Of a stretch of 64,000 bases of DNA, positions 1 to 12,955 are shown in pieces. A program made the translations under genes and the position numbers. The notes below the pieces were generated by a model. That model was not told the DNA's origin and ran no database searches. It saw only the letters and a program-made list of their open reading frames with translations. Numbering within the stretch: position 1 is the first letter of the stretch; every line of letters starts with the position of its first letter. Source of the DNA: Exophiala sp. HKRS030 (lineage: Eukaryota > Ascomycota > Eurotiomycetes > Chaetothyriales > Herpotrichiellaceae); NCBI GenBank assembly GCA_023897205.1, contig JAHWDD010000007.1:4526001-4590000 (forward strand). Direction: 5' to 3'.

Positions 1-47
1 GGCACTCTTTGTGCTGAACTGCAACTCCACGTTGGTCAGATGGCTTC

Positions 48-1726
48 TCAAGCTTGCTGCACATCAGCTTTTGACCCTACTTCTTGGCTGATCGGTGCCC
101 GAAGCTGCTCTTCTGGGCGAATCGGGAACGTTTCTTTACCAAAACCCTTGATGACCAACCACGCTGGGAAAATCGAAACTGCCCACAAGCCAAAGTTTAG
201 ATAGACACCGCCGACACTTGCAAACACCCACAACGATCCCAAGCCGTAGCTGAGCGCTTGCCATGCAGATTCTGTGCCTCGCAACAAAGCCGAATATCGG
301 ATCACCTGCTGTTCATTCTCTGCCAGGTTGGTAATGATGAAAAAGCTAAAAAAAAAAAAAAAGTCAGTAGATCCGAGAGACAGAAAGTTATGGAGTCATG
401 CTTGACTTACAAGAGCATGTAATTGAACTGGAAGCCAACTCGAAGGAAAATGAAGACAGCAAATCCTGCCCCAAAGCCGGAATCGCTCCAGTCGTATGTT
501 GGGTGTGTATCCACATATCTTGTGACATTCACTGTTGCCCAAAGCCACCAAGCTCCTTGGAGGATGACGATTACCCAGAATGCACCCCTGGCGCGAGTCT
601 TCAAGGGGATCTTCTTGCGGTCAAGCCATGCCTAAAGGACAAATCAGTATTCTTCCATCAATCTTGGTGTGTTACACGTACCCCAAGTACGTTGATACTA
701 ATTATGGTAACGATGGCAGACAAGAAAGAACCAAGAGCTCGAGCTCTGACCGTAAACCACACTATTCAGGTCAGCGAGGTCGATTTTTAGGTTGGAGAAT
801 TGCTCACAGGCTAAGTAAGTGAAATACACTGCCTCTGCATATACACCTTGACCGATGAAGAGGATCAGCAACAGGAAATTCTTGCTCAGAAATTCTCGGG
901 CCATTTCCTTCAGTTCCGCCAATGGGTGATCGTAGATTTCCAACTTGACTTCTACTCCATCAGTTCGTTCAGCTTTCCGGGGTGGCGTCAAAAGTAGTGC
1001 AACAAATGGGCCCAATGCTTGTAGCACAATGAAGACAAGGTACACTTTGTATGAGACAGCGCCTGCCTCACCACGGTCGGAGTTCAAGCCTAGGTTGATT
1101 GCGCCACCAAGGACTTGTCCGAACAGCGTATACGACAACCAGTATCCCAAGACTTTACCTCGATTCCATGGCTCCGGATATGCGATGGCAATAGCAGCCT
1201 CTGACATCCAGAAGACGCCTGCAGAGATGCCACAAAGTGCTGCACCGAATAAGACCAACCACTCAGTTCCAAACCGATTGTTGGTGTACAATCCGGCTGA
1301 ATATGGTGCAAATCCAATGCTATTGAGTCATTAGCGTTTTGTCTCTGCACAGCAGATACCACCTGTCAGCCACTTACGTCCCGAAGCACAGAGCACCTCT
1401 TATGCCGATGTACTTGACGAGAATGCTTGAGAAGTAGCACGAGAGGATCATGAGGCAGAAAGTCAAAGCATTGGCGGAATTGACCAGCTCCGGTGTGGCA
1501 GCACCACCTGCGCCCAGAGAATTCATCGCACCCCAGAGCCCTGGAGCGGCAAAGCTACACAGTCCAAGGATGGTCGCATTGTAAAATGTCGATCGATACC
1601 ATTTAACTGTTGCAAAATTAGAAACAGCATTCGTCCAGCTTAAATTTTGCATCGCTTACCTTTGCGCAGAGGTCGCGCGATAACCTCGTCGCCTTCTTGG
1701 ACGACAGGGCTCTTGTCGTTGCTCAT
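48..1726 (-). CDS. UNC93-like (DUF895) multi-pass membrane transporter
   Basis: Six exons read on the minus strand: 1726-1660, 1606-1378, 1319-808, 761-682, 631-411 and 345-48. All introns are GT..AG, phases agree, and the total is 1407 bases (468 aa). The protein begins MSNDKSPVVQEGDE and is largely hydrophobic helices with loops such as FAAPGLWGAMNSLGAGG and TVRARALGSFLSAI, which are typical of fungal UNC93-like (DUF895, MFS-related) proteins. Family members are plasma- or organelle-membrane transporters or regulators whose substrates are mostly unknown. The start at 1726 was chosen because upstream in-frame methionines give a non-conserved hydrophilic leader. The intron before the last exon ends in a long T tract (A run at 347-363 on the plus strand). 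The P450 gene upstream is on the same strand. No frameshift is present. Confidence 0.88.
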
Positions 1727-2804
1727 GTCTTCTTCTTTTTGAATGCCAGGTATTCTCAATTTGGGTTTCACAATTCTGTCACTGTCGAAATATCCAGAGA
1801 GACAAGTGTCAATTATATTTGAAATGAAAATTTCTCTGATGAGCCGGTCGAAGACCAGGAAATGATTCCATCGCTTGTACACATGCCCAGACGTCGATGC
1901 CACCATGGCGACCGGGATCTGTCGATGAGACAATCCCGACGACGGTCATTTCCGCAAGATTATCAAAAGGTTCCAAGTCGGTTAACCACGAGATGAAATC
2001 CTATCAGCGACTCTATTGGCTCAACGTGGTTCAGATTGTATACCAAGTCTTTGATCTGACGTATCTCAACCGTTGCGGTGGACGTGGGTGGGGCGGCCGA
2101 TGTAGCATACTCATTTTGGGATTCTATGGCGTGCTCATGTAAGGCCGCCAGTTTGCCAAGATCTTTGACTGAGGGACGAGACTGCCGTGACACGGCGACA
2201 GGCCATGACAACGATGGAGACCAATATCTATGTCTACGGCGACAATGAAGGACGAAAGGGAGTAATTCTGATGTCCGGGAAAGATACTCGGAAAGATGGC
2301 AGATGGCGGGCGTTTTCGATGTCTGATCTAGCCGTTCTCGATAAGTGATAAGTAGTCGAAGTTTGTGTTCGGGATATTCTAGCGACTCCTGGGCACGGCG
2401 ATTCGTCGCCGACTGCTTTTAAACGCCACATTGATTCGATCAGGCAATTTGTTGAAAGACTTGACCCACATGGGCGACAGTGGGCTTTCCTAGTAAGGAT
2501 ATGTGGCTATTGGGGTATGAATAGTGGCCGCGGCGGTGGTCGTGATGATGTCGCCGCTGAAAACTACCCGAGGACAACTTTGCCTTTTACACAGGGATTA
2601 CTTTGTATTCTGTTGAAGAACATAGATTGTTTTCTAGGGAAAGCAAGCGCAACGCTGTCTATCTCAAGTTTCTTCACATTTGTATTATTCCCGAGTTTCC
2701 TCTGTGCCATCTTGACCTGTTGTTCCTCAGAAAAACGCCACCAACTTGAATTCAAGTCTGCACAATGCTATTCCACGCCACATCTCCCAAGGTCATGATG
2801 CAAA
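1727..2804. other. Intergenic: UNC93-like 5' region and P450 3' region
   Basis: Both flanking genes are on the minus strand, so this holds the UNC93-like promoter and the P450 3' end. Open frames here are short and show no recognisable domain. Confidence 0.5.
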
Positions 2805-4550
2805 TTAAAATAGGTGCTCGTTGTCACTGTACATTTCCTCAATCTTGGCCTTCCTTTGGTCATTTCGGACTCTGAGGTCGAACTCGAATGGGAGTGGGCC
2901 ACCAATGACATTGCTGGTCCACTTGTCGGGATCGGGCAGGCGTGGCTTGCCATCAGCACCAATCTTGGGTGTCATTGTGAATGCCCACAGTAGCGAACCA
3001 CAGGCGACGAGAAGTTCGGCCTCAGAGGTCTCAATGCCCGGGCATACTCTTCGGCCTCGACCGAAACCGTGGAACCCAAGGAGACGAGGATAAACAGTCA
3101 ATGGCTCTTCGTATGTTGGCCATCCTGGCTCTAACCAACGGCCAGGGTTATAAGTCTCTGGGTCAGGATACATGCGGGTGTCGCGAGCCATTGAGAGATC
3201 GACAGCGTGAAGAACAGCACCCTTGGGAATATAATATCCTTCGAACTCATCGTCTTCTTGAACGAGGCGAGGGACACCGAGGGGAACCAATGGACGCCAT
3301 CGTAGACATTCCTTGACGCAGGCACGAACGATAGGTAGATTTGGGGAGTCCTCGACTGTGACAATGCGGTCATGTCCAACGACAGCGTCGACCTCAGCGC
3401 GGCATTTCTCTTGCCATTCAGGATGGAGGACCATAGCCAGGAAGAAGCAGTAGAGAGGTCCACCGACAGTGAAGATGGCGACAGTGCAGAGCATACCAAC
3501 TGTATAAGCAGCCTCATGGTCATCAAAGCCGAAAGACTTGCCAGTGCCGGCAGCCTCTTCAGCCTTGCGTTCGTAGTATGATCGTGCAAATGAGACAGGG
3601 GCGGTGCCATCGTCCATCTCCTTCTTGACCTGAAGCATCAAGCCCTTCCAGAATCGTTCTTCACGTTCTCGTCGTTGACGGACAACCTTCTTCGAGGTGT
3701 TGATCCATTCTGGGAGTTTGCCAAGGAAGGGCAGGATGTTGGTAATGGGGCCGCTGGAAGTAGGTCCGATTTGGGGGATGAATTGAGCGGCATTCATGCA
3801 GTGAGCTGCGGCAGAGTTGGCTGAGCCATAGCATAAGCGTGCTGAGATACGGCCTGCAAGTCTATCTGTCTGCGCATAATGATCTTCGGGATCATTTAGG
3901 AGCTTCCAGAGGAACAGCTTGGTCTCCAGGGTCATATATCCATAGAATTGGTTGTTATATGCCATGTTGAGAGCTGTGTGGGCGAACTTTCGTTGCACTC
4001 TCCAGTGATCTAAAGGAAATTTAGTGATACTTCCAAGAAATAGTCGCACCAGTTACTCACCTCCATATTCGAGAAGAGGAAGATACTGTGCCTGGTTGTG
4101 ACTACCTGGCACAGCGAAGAATTCAGGTCGAGAGGAGTATTTCGCGGCACGTTTGCAAAAGAATTCTTGAGCGAGGTCGGTGTCTCCGAGCCAGATATGC
4201 ATGACACCACACATAGTCAATCGGAACATGCCCTTGTATTCATCTGCCCATTTCCGCATGGTGTGCCATGGTGCGTCCGCGTCGATGTCGACTCTTCCCA
4301 CATAAGGGATCGTTGACGGAGGACCACCAATGAGCTTTAATCCCTTGGGAGGCCTGTCATGGAACAAGAAATATCGAGCACTCCCTACGAAGAGGGGTGT
4401 CAATAGCAGGAGAACCAAGCTTAGCCATTTATAAGGCACGACATCGTTCTTGGTTCCGAACGCTGCTGAGAAGTGGTCGGTGGTGTTATTGGACAAGATA
4501 TTGGAGCCCACGTTCGACAGAACTGTTAAAGGAGAGTAAGTGGAAGCCAT
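2805..4550 (-). CDS. Cytochrome P450 monooxygenase
   Basis: Two exons on the minus strand (4550-4061 and 4009-2805) with a GTGAGT donor; 564 aa, the normal P450 length. An N-terminal membrane anchor lies near residues 40-62 (WLSLVLLLLTPLFVGSARYF), followed by a PPKG proline hinge. The K-helix ExxR is in KECLRWRPLVPLG, the PERF-like motif is NPGRWLEP, and the heme loop is FGRGRRVCPG with the ligand cysteine near residue 486. The expected I-helix oxygen-binding motif (A/G-Gx-D/E-T) is not seen; that helix reads AIFTVGGPLYCFF instead. The enzyme should sit in the endoplasmic reticulum and oxidise a small hydrophobic substrate with electrons from P450 reductase. Its substrate is unknown. Neighbours include an UNC93-like transporter and, further away, flavin monooxygenases. 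Confidence 0.95.
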
Positions 4551-7500
4551 GACTGAACTTCCTAGACAATCAAGACTGAATGAAAATGCAGAGAAGAGAT
4601 GGGCAGTCGTAGGAGTGATACATTCTTGTGGCTCGACATCAGCTTACTTATTCTTTCCACATGGTCTCCTTGAAAAATGCCATGCACCCTTGAGTGGATG
4701 TTGTCCAAGACAATGATACCGCCGTGGCTCAGTGCTTAGCCCCTGTCTGGGCCAGGTCGACCTGCATGGCGCAGGATTATCGAACCAAGCATCTTACGTT
4801 GGATTGTATGCAACACGAGACAACCCAATATGTCAAGAGATTGCAGCTGAGTGGCTGGCGTACGGTTTACACAAGAACCAAGGCCAAGATACTTGGCACT
4901 GTTCTTCCCCTTGGAACCCCGGTTGTACAGAGACCCCATGGCATATGGATACTCAAATGTCCCCATGGCCGATGGGAGCCTCGACGCCCCATTGTATAGG
5001 AGGATTGTCGCCGAAGGAGGCTCCGATGTTTTCGAGTCATAACACGGGCTGGCCGTCGACTACCCAAAGCACTCATGCCAAGGCTCTAAGCCATGCTTTG
5101 TCTGCACATGCATTGTATGCTCAGGCGCCTCGTCTGCTTTGAGTAATAACCCTGAAAACGGCCAAGATGTTAGGCCACTTCCAATGCTGGCATTCCAGGA
5201 TGCACAGCAAATCTAAATTGGGGTCCTGAATCTCCAGGAATGTTGATCAATTTGTTTGGTCAGCATCTATTTTCATCTCAACACAAACGCGGTGAAGAAC
5301 AAATGACGATTTGGATTTGCTTGTTTGTTGCTTAGTATGAATGCCTCAATGGGTATTGCAGGCTGCAGCTGGAGGCTAGCATCTATCTCAGCCCTGTAGC
5401 CAATCGCCTACTATGGGCATTAAAAGTCAAGAACGACGGCAAATTCCCGTCCATGCTTGTCTGGTCTTGGAAATGAACGGCGTCTGAAACCTCCGATATC
5501 TGACAGGGACTCGCCAAAGGATGGAGAAAGGGCTTAGTGCAGGCCTCAATTAACCTTTGTGGCACGCCTAGGCTTTGCTAAAAGGAGATCCGAAACTTAA
5601 GGAGATCTGCGGCTTACTCCTTACACAAACTCTTGGTATCGCTTGGTGTTCGTATAAGGGAATTGCATATTCACCAATCTGCTCTTGATTGTGCTGGCCA
5701 GGCCTCCCGACCCAGGTTTTATAGGTCGGCCAAGACGTAGTACGAGGTGGGTATGGTCTTTTCGTAAGTCGTTACACTTGTACGGAGTGCAATCCCCTAT
5801 AATAGAACTGCTTACGAGCCAGTTGTTCAATTCCTAGGGCGAGACAGTGTGAAAAGCCTCATGCTTAAACACGGCAGGTAGCGCGACCCTCTCGTAAGCC
5901 TCAGAAGGCCCCGATGCGACCAATAATCTATTTTCTGATCCCAATGACCTGAAAATTTGTATAGTGAGCGCATTTCGCGGTACGAGGAGCTGAAATGGTT
6001 GAAATTGCAGGTTGCCCTCCTTGGTATTAGATCCTCATTCTTCTTTTGAGTGTATTGAGGTACAGTACATACACGATTTCAGTGGCAAGGGTGAGTTGGA
6101 TCACAATTTTCTGCCTTGTTAGGACCGTTACAAAAAGACCGGAAACATCTTTGTTTGAGTGTCAGCACTTGCTGGCCTGTATCCGTACAACGGCGACAAG
6201 GACCCCTCCCCAAACCAGGCCCTCAAGCGGTCAAAGGACATTTCTCTGGCAGACTGTCATTGGGCTGTGGAAATGCGGACTTTCAGGGCTGACTGCATAA
6301 GCAAAGTGGATGTTGAGCCTGCTAGAAAGGAGATCCACATCAATGCCTACCCCCTTTCGCGCCGAGCCTGTGGCGCGAGCCATTGTCAATTGTGGCGCTC
6401 GTCTCTCTGGAATGCCAAGCAGATTCCCCGTGCGCGGGATGACATTCCCTGATCACTTCAATTGAATTCCCATCCTGCTTTGTCCAATCAGTGCGCAGTA
6501 TATTGCATCTCGAATGGGAAGAGCAGATAGATGTTTCAAGGATACCATGTACAGTGGTCTGAAGTAGAATCCAGTTTCCGTTCGAGTAACGGAGCATGCA
6601 GATTTGATCAGGAGAATACGGTCTGGAACATACTCCGTATAGTCAGGGGAGACGCATTCAGAGTTCCCGCGCCAGCCTTGTTAATCACGAGATTTTTTCA
6701 GCTCAGTTTTCGCGCAGTGCCGTGAATTATTTCCGGCCAAATCATTGGTCGAGTCCAAGTACCAAGCTTCAGCACCCTTCAACAAGGCGTGCAGCATGGT
6801 GTTAGCCTCGCAAAGAGAATTTCAGGCGTTTGAGCAGGATCACATTGTGATAAATGGTTCGACAAGCGTCGATATGTTATTTCTGTGTAAGTTTCGGGGC
6901 TTCCTCGAGAAAGGGGGTTTGCCATCCCGCCCCAAATTTTGACCTTACTACAGTTATCTGCCACGAGGTCATCTAGTTGGATAGGGACCCGGTGTCTCCT
7001 CACCCCAGAGATCTTTGTTGTGATCGCCACCTGCCCTTGGAAAAGCATCCCGATATGCCTGTATCAGGAGGCCACTAATCATGGGTCATTGAAGACCATC
7101 GAGTCTTGGCTACCAGGCTTTGCCCCCATGTTCTCAGAAACCAGAGATTATCGTCCATCTATCTGCAAACGAGCAATTGACGTCTTCCTATGAATGAAAT
7201 TGGACTTCGTAAACGAACGGAACTAGTCGATGACGGCATCTCCATGAACATTTGCCTTGTGTGTATGTTCATGGCAGGAAGTATCTGTGTTGGAGGATAC
7301 CCTGAGTATGTTTTTGCTCACAGCTCAAGACTACCATGTGCTTGAAATTCTGCCCACAGCCAGATCGGACGACGAGAGAACCGAAGCCAAGCCGCTGAGG
7401 GACCTACAGATGTATCTCACATGCAGGATACGAAAACAAATACGGGCATTGAATACGTGCTTTCCAGCCTGGCGACTGAAGGTTCGAAAAGAAGCCTGTG

Positions 7501-10500
7501 CACCACGATCATGTGTAATTGGGAACGATCGGTCATTCACACTTCTTTACATGGACGTTTAGATTTCTCATGAGCAATCAAAGCAACTTTTCCAACCTCG
7601 GCAAACAACTTCCATGGAAGGGACTACTAATCCAACGCGTGGCGTGTCAAGGGTTTCCTTTAAGCTGCACTTCCGACGACAATCCTGGTTTGTAGCTCTG
7701 CATTGCCAAGAGACGAAGTGGCACATGAATCCAGTTGATGTTTGGGGCGAAGAGTGAAAGATTGAGGCGGGTTGCCCAACTTGAAGGATGTTCTGCACGC
7801 ATCTATCTTCATGACTTGTACGGAGATTTGTTATTTTCTACTCAAAACTTCAGTAGGACTGCACGGGTAAGCCTATGTCGTCGATGAAGTCTGTAGAAAC
7901 TACCAGGCCGCGAGCTATCTATGTCGAAATATCACATTAGGCTGCCATACATTTGAGCCATACATCATTCTATCGCCAAACAATGGACTGAATGATATCG
8001 TAGTTAGCCCCATGTGGGAAAGGTCGGATAGGACCATCTCTGGAAAGGCATAATTGCCCGTGCTCAATCGTTCGACGTATTCGAGCAGGGTGACAGATGC
8101 ATTATATGAGGCAAAGGATCTTTCCCAGGGTGGAATGCTTCGGCCCTTTCTGATTTGCAAGTTCCTCCCAAGGGACCCGGGTCAGTCTCGTTCTGGTTCT
8201 ATGAAATGAAGATCTGACTAACCTTTTGTAGTTACAACAAACGAGCAAATATTTAACTCTAGATTGCAGTCAGAAGGGATATTGTAGATCTGTAGCAAAG
8301 AAGTAAAGCTGTTGCAAATCATCCCTTAGCGAGACGAACCTGTGGAGGTTGTGCACAGTACGATTTCTAGAGACTGCAAAGAGTACCCCAGTGATGGTAG
8401 AAGGTGGCTCGCTGATGTGATGTCTGTGGGGTCGTAAGGCTGCTCTCTCCTCCAGCTTCACCAAGGCAAGTCAAGGGAGTTGCCGCTGAGGTCTTCTATT
8501 CCCCTCGAAGAAAATGCACAAGAAGTTGGGGCTTAAGCCATGTAAAATTGTGGCAGCTCGTTTTCCACTAAATTGCTCAAGAGGCATTCCTGGGCAGGGG
8601 CCCTTTCAAGTCGCATCGCGGGCGATCTTTATGAAGACAAGAGATCGAGCGGGAATTGCAAGAACGCTCGTCCGAAGTTCCTGATTGCTTGGCTGTGGCT
8701 GTCGAGGGCGTTGCTGACATGTAAGACTAAAGTGAGCTCCCATGACCCGACCGGCCTTATAAAGAAGTGAGCACGTCCACAGCGTCTGCGCCCAAGTACC
8801 AGATTTCGTCGTCTTCAAAAGTGAGAGGGTAAGAGTCCTAAACCTCAAAAACCAACCCCACAACAAAACTGAGACTGCCCATCAGAAGAACAATCCTATT
8901 GCACAATGTTGTGTTAGATCTAGTCGTGTCGCGTGCAGATCCTCAAATCTTCTTTGCAAGAGGTGAGAATGCTGAAATACTATCGGCTTCTGTGTGCGGC
9001 ATGCATTAGGATCCAAATACCTACGCGTGGCTAACGAGCCAGATCTGTGTTTAGCATGCTCCTCTCCTGTGTACTGAACGGTGGTTTGAATTAGTCGGCA
9101 TATACACTGCAAGAATCTTCCTGGGCACGATGACTACCTCATGAAGAGTCTTGTTCGTCAAGAGTGTCATATCGACGACAGGGTCTTTACAAGGGATGTT
9201 GAGTCTTTCTTGTTGTCGTTACCTTTGGTCTCTTCTGGCCGGGACCTCGTGTAACAATGAGCGTGCTTCTACTCAGATATTGGTATGACAGAAACGACTC
9301 TCGCTAACGAAGGTAACAAGGCTCTTGTCCCTGAGCTGTCGAACTTCAATCAGCAACTGTTACCACCGACCAAGCCATTATAATTTCCTCTACGAACATT
9401 CCCGAGATGCAAGCAATACAATACGTCCCTCATGATTTGATCCTCGATACGTCGAGAACCTGTCTACCGCGACCGTTGCCGCATTAGACGCAGTCTCGTC
9501 TATAGTCATCGCATCGAAGGACGTCTCCGGACTGTTTTGGTGCAAAAAGACCTTCTGTAAAGGGTCCTTCGTCCTCACTTTGCACATCAACCGAAGTGCT
9601 CAACGCTGCGTAAGGCATAACCTTTATCGGATCCATTTCTCTGATTATCATGACTGGATATTTTGGACGCGAAAAGAAAACATTCGAGCCAGAAGAGGTG
9701 AGAGATGACGCGGATTTTTCCATCAAGAAGTGAGACCTGCGAAAAGAAACAACATACGGGGGCCCGTCACGAAAGCTGTTTGCTTTGCACCGAGGGAAAA
9801 CATGAATGACAGTTTTTGACGACGAAAGGGTGTATTCGACCAGAAACTTGTTACCATATGACGGAGACTCGAAAAAGCGATTTACACGTGCTTGGAAGAG
9901 CTTCCTGAACTTCAAGCACATCAGGGTAGGCTGCCCATCTTGGCCGAAGGATGCATAACGAGCCGGATCTTCAAGGTAAATAACCTGCAGCTGTTGGTAC
10001 CAGAGCCGCTGCAAATTCTTCTCAAATCCCAACGAAGTTGTGAAACGTACCATCATTCGCCCGCGATTTTCTGGGAAATAGATCAATTAGCTGTGGAGCC
10101 TTGCCAATCGACTTACTTCATTGAAGCCCATCAGACCGTGATCGAGGCTAACTGAGCCGTTTACACTTACTTGCGGAACTCCACGATCGGTTAATGCAAT
10201 GTAAGTACGGCGTTGTTTTCGTGGAATCTCGCGACTCCATCGCACAATGATCTTAAGGAGGACGATTTGGCAATCTCGACGCAATCTCGATCGGTTGCGC
10301 GGCCAAAGGCAGTCGATAGTATCCAAAACGGTGGTTTCTTCCCAGGTTCGATATTAACTAATGTGGCGCAGCTACGGAGTGCGCCTGGTGGCTTGCACAG
10401 CCTCGCCATTTCATAAGGCTGAGTGCGGAATTGAGCCTAGCCAATGTTCAGGGGCTGCAAATTGCATTGTTATCGTTTTAGGACACCTTCCGTCTTTCAC

Positions 10501-10559
10501 ACTCGATCTACACTTCATCTGTCGCCTTCAACCTCGTTATTGAGGTCTCTCATTTGAAA
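4551..10559. other. Long gene-poor stretch (6 kb)
   Basis: No recognisable protein domain, tRNA or transposase was found on either strand. The left end is the P450 promoter and the right end is the HET gene promoter. The longest open frame is minus strand 9484-10086 (200 codons, opening with TTG). It has protein-like composition but no family I recognise. A second minus-strand frame, 10087-10326, runs up to it, but the GTAAGT donor between them does not give compatible phases. The region may hold a decayed gene. Confidence 0.4.
9484..10086 (-). other. Unrecognised open frame, possible decayed gene
   Basis: A 200-codon open frame on the minus strand with no ATG at its start and no recognised motif. 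By chance, one frame of about this size is not surprising in a window of this length. A splice donor GTAAGT lies just upstream near 10114, but joining to the upstream frame fails on phase. It is recorded only because it is the longest unexplained open frame in the gene-poor stretch. Confidence 0.2.
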
Positions 10560-12561
10560 ATGTCGCTGTACCGCGAGTTGGACGTCGCCAAGAACGAGAT
10601 CCGCCTTGTTCGCTTACTACCGTCAGCTGATGGGGACAGCCTCGTCGGCTGTGAGCTTGTCTACACGTCCCTGGACAAACCTGAATCAGAACGATTCTAC
10701 GAAGCGCTTTCATATACTTGGGGCGGCAGCGCAGAAAACCACTCGATCGTCCTGAACGGTCAGCGGTTCAATGTAACGGACAACCTGCACGCAGCCTTGC
10801 TAGAGTTGCGGCTCAAGAACCAGGCTCGATATCTGTGGGTGGATGCCATTTGTATCGACCAGTCCAACACACCGGAGAGAAATCGAGAGGTGCTTCGCAT
10901 GCTCAGCATTTACCAGAATGCACAACGGGTCGTAGTATGGCTCGGGACGGAAATGCAATACACCAGTTCAGCAATAGACTATCTTGTCCAACTCGAACGT
11001 GAATGGCGAGAGCAGTCAGAATCTCCAATGAGAAGATTATTGCATTGGTTTTCAAATCTGATTGGGAGTTCTACGCTCTTCCTTGAAGCCACGATTAGGA
11101 CAGCCATCAATGTCCGAGGTATACAAACAATACTCTTCTGGTCCGCAATCAACTATGCAGGCTACAGGGTTTCTGGAAACTTGTTCTACGCAGCAATACT
11201 TTTGCTCTTCGTTCTTTTCACGGAACTAATCCCTGCCATGGCTGATTTCGTCTTGCAATTTTTCGAGAGATTTAAAGACATATCGAGCGCTCGACTCTTG
11301 TCCCACATGCCAGAACCGTCCACCCTGGATGCGCTCAAGGATCTCTTTGAAAGAGAGTGGTTCACGCGCGTCTGGATCATCCAAGAGATTGCAGCTGCAT
11401 CGTATGCGATGGTGCAGTGTGGCCCACATCAGATGCCCTGGACGACTTTCAGCGCTGCCTGTAAACAACTCGCACGTGATACATCTCTGAGTTGGACGAG
11501 ACATCCATATACGGACACGGGCTTTCAAAGGGCATTCAATATAATCTCAACACTTGCAACTGAAGGCGTTTCAAGAGAGGCCTTGCGCGAAAAGCGGTCT
11601 TTGCTCTCACTCCTCAGCGAATTTGACGTTGCCAATGCCAGCAGAGATCACGACAAGGTGTATGGTCTACTCGGACTTGCTTCAGAAGTGGAGGAGGCAA
11701 GTACGTCAAGTCCAGCCTTGAAAGCCCACTATGAAAACCCCGTGGAGCAGGTGTACACTCAAGTAGCCAGATACATGATCGAGAGTTCGGGTACTCTCCG
11801 CGTCTTGCACGCTTGCCTCGGCGACAGCAACATGGCACTGCCGTCGTGGGTACCGGACTGGAGCTATTCGGCCTGGAGATCTCACGAGGGAACTGGCGAA
11901 TGCTTCCAATTGCCTGAGGCGTCTAATACAACTCCGGTCGCCGAATTTCTTGAGTGCGGACAGCGTATTCAGGTGGAAGGCTTCGCCATTGGAAAACTCG
12001 AAGATGTGATGGAGTCGATGGACGTGGATGAGCTCCAAGATTTACGCGTGCCAATGCAGATTGGCGCGCTATTTGTCAAGACCGTATACAATATAGTGAA
12101 ACGTCCCGTGAGCTGGGTCGGCTTCGGATGGTTCACATATCTGCTCGGAAAATTCGATACACAAATGGGCGAGGAAATGGCGAGTTATCTCGACTTCTGC
12201 CAGCGTTTGGCAAAGAAAAGTGAAAAAAATGATGGAACGCCCATCACGCTCCAGGAAAATGAATCCACTGCACAGTTTCAGCAAACGCGAAAGAGTCGCA
12301 ACTTCCGGACCACACGTATTTTGGGTCTTGAGTTTTTAAACTGGCCTTGCCTCACATGGGCCTCAAAAGCCGAAACAGGGGACTTCCTATGTCTATTCCG
12401 GGAGCTGACCGGCCGATGCTTTTGCGTCCCGTGAGGACGAGGACGAGTGGCAGCTCATCGGGCCAGCATCATATGGTGGCACAGAATTGTTTTTCTGGGA
12501 GCGTGCAGTGAAGCTGTATTCTGAGTCACGATTGAAGATGCATTCGTTCATCATTAGCTAA
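10560..12561 (+). CDS. HET-domain (heterokaryon incompatibility) protein with two C-terminal frameshifts
   Basis: Start is ATG at 10560 (MSLYRELDVAKNEIRLVRLL). The HET domain shows YEALSYTWGG at 47-56, LWVDAICIDQ at 92-101, VVVWLG, and FEREWFTRVWIIQE at 262-275. HET proteins act in non-self recognition and trigger programmed cell death in fungi. Between the two halves of the domain lies an unusual hydrophobic insertion (about residues 207-235, NLFYAAILLLFVLFTELIP) that could span a membrane. The open frame ends at 12434, but family-like C-terminal sequence (EDEDEWQLIGPASYGG) continues in another frame to a TAA at 12559-12561. Adding one base at 12398-12402 and one at 12428-12430 gives 2004 bases (667 aa). 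These deficits lie in C/G runs and match a window-wide pattern, so an assembly error is more likely than a true pseudogene. Confidence 0.85.
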
Positions 12562-12955
12562 TTCGATTGACCATGGATGGCTGGTACACATACAGTTATC
12601 CGTCAACAGGATCAATGGTCTGCGCTGCGCCTATTCGACCTCGAAGCCAGGCTTCGGTCGTGCTTGTGGCATCTCTGCTGCGGAACCAATGAAGCACGTG
12701 TACATGGAACTCCCCAGTTGTGCCCACTTCCAGAAAGTTCCGACTAGCCTTTGCTGTATGACGTTCGACATCCTCCCGAACAGGGTAGCGGTTGGTCTTG
12801 ACTCCGTTTCGAATTAACTGTTAATGGAATGGCTTGGTCATAGCATGGCATATCAGAAATTTGTTGTGGCGGCTCTAGTGGCGGCGTTTAAACATGTATT
12901 CGAGCATGAACAGCGGCAATCCTGAGACGTGTAGTGATCCAAATCCCGTAAACTG
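12562..12955. other. Intergenic, convergent 3' ends
   Basis: Lies between the HET gene (plus) and the acyltransferase gene (minus), so it holds two 3' untranslated regions. Nothing else was seen. Confidence 0.5.

Noticed and set aside
398..1334. Plus-strand open frames opposite the UNC93-like gene
   Set aside because: Shadows of the minus-strand exons, with no conserved features.
4694..5142. Overlapping plus-strand frames upstream of the P450
   Set aside because: Two frames overlap in the same place without any domain, consistent with chance.
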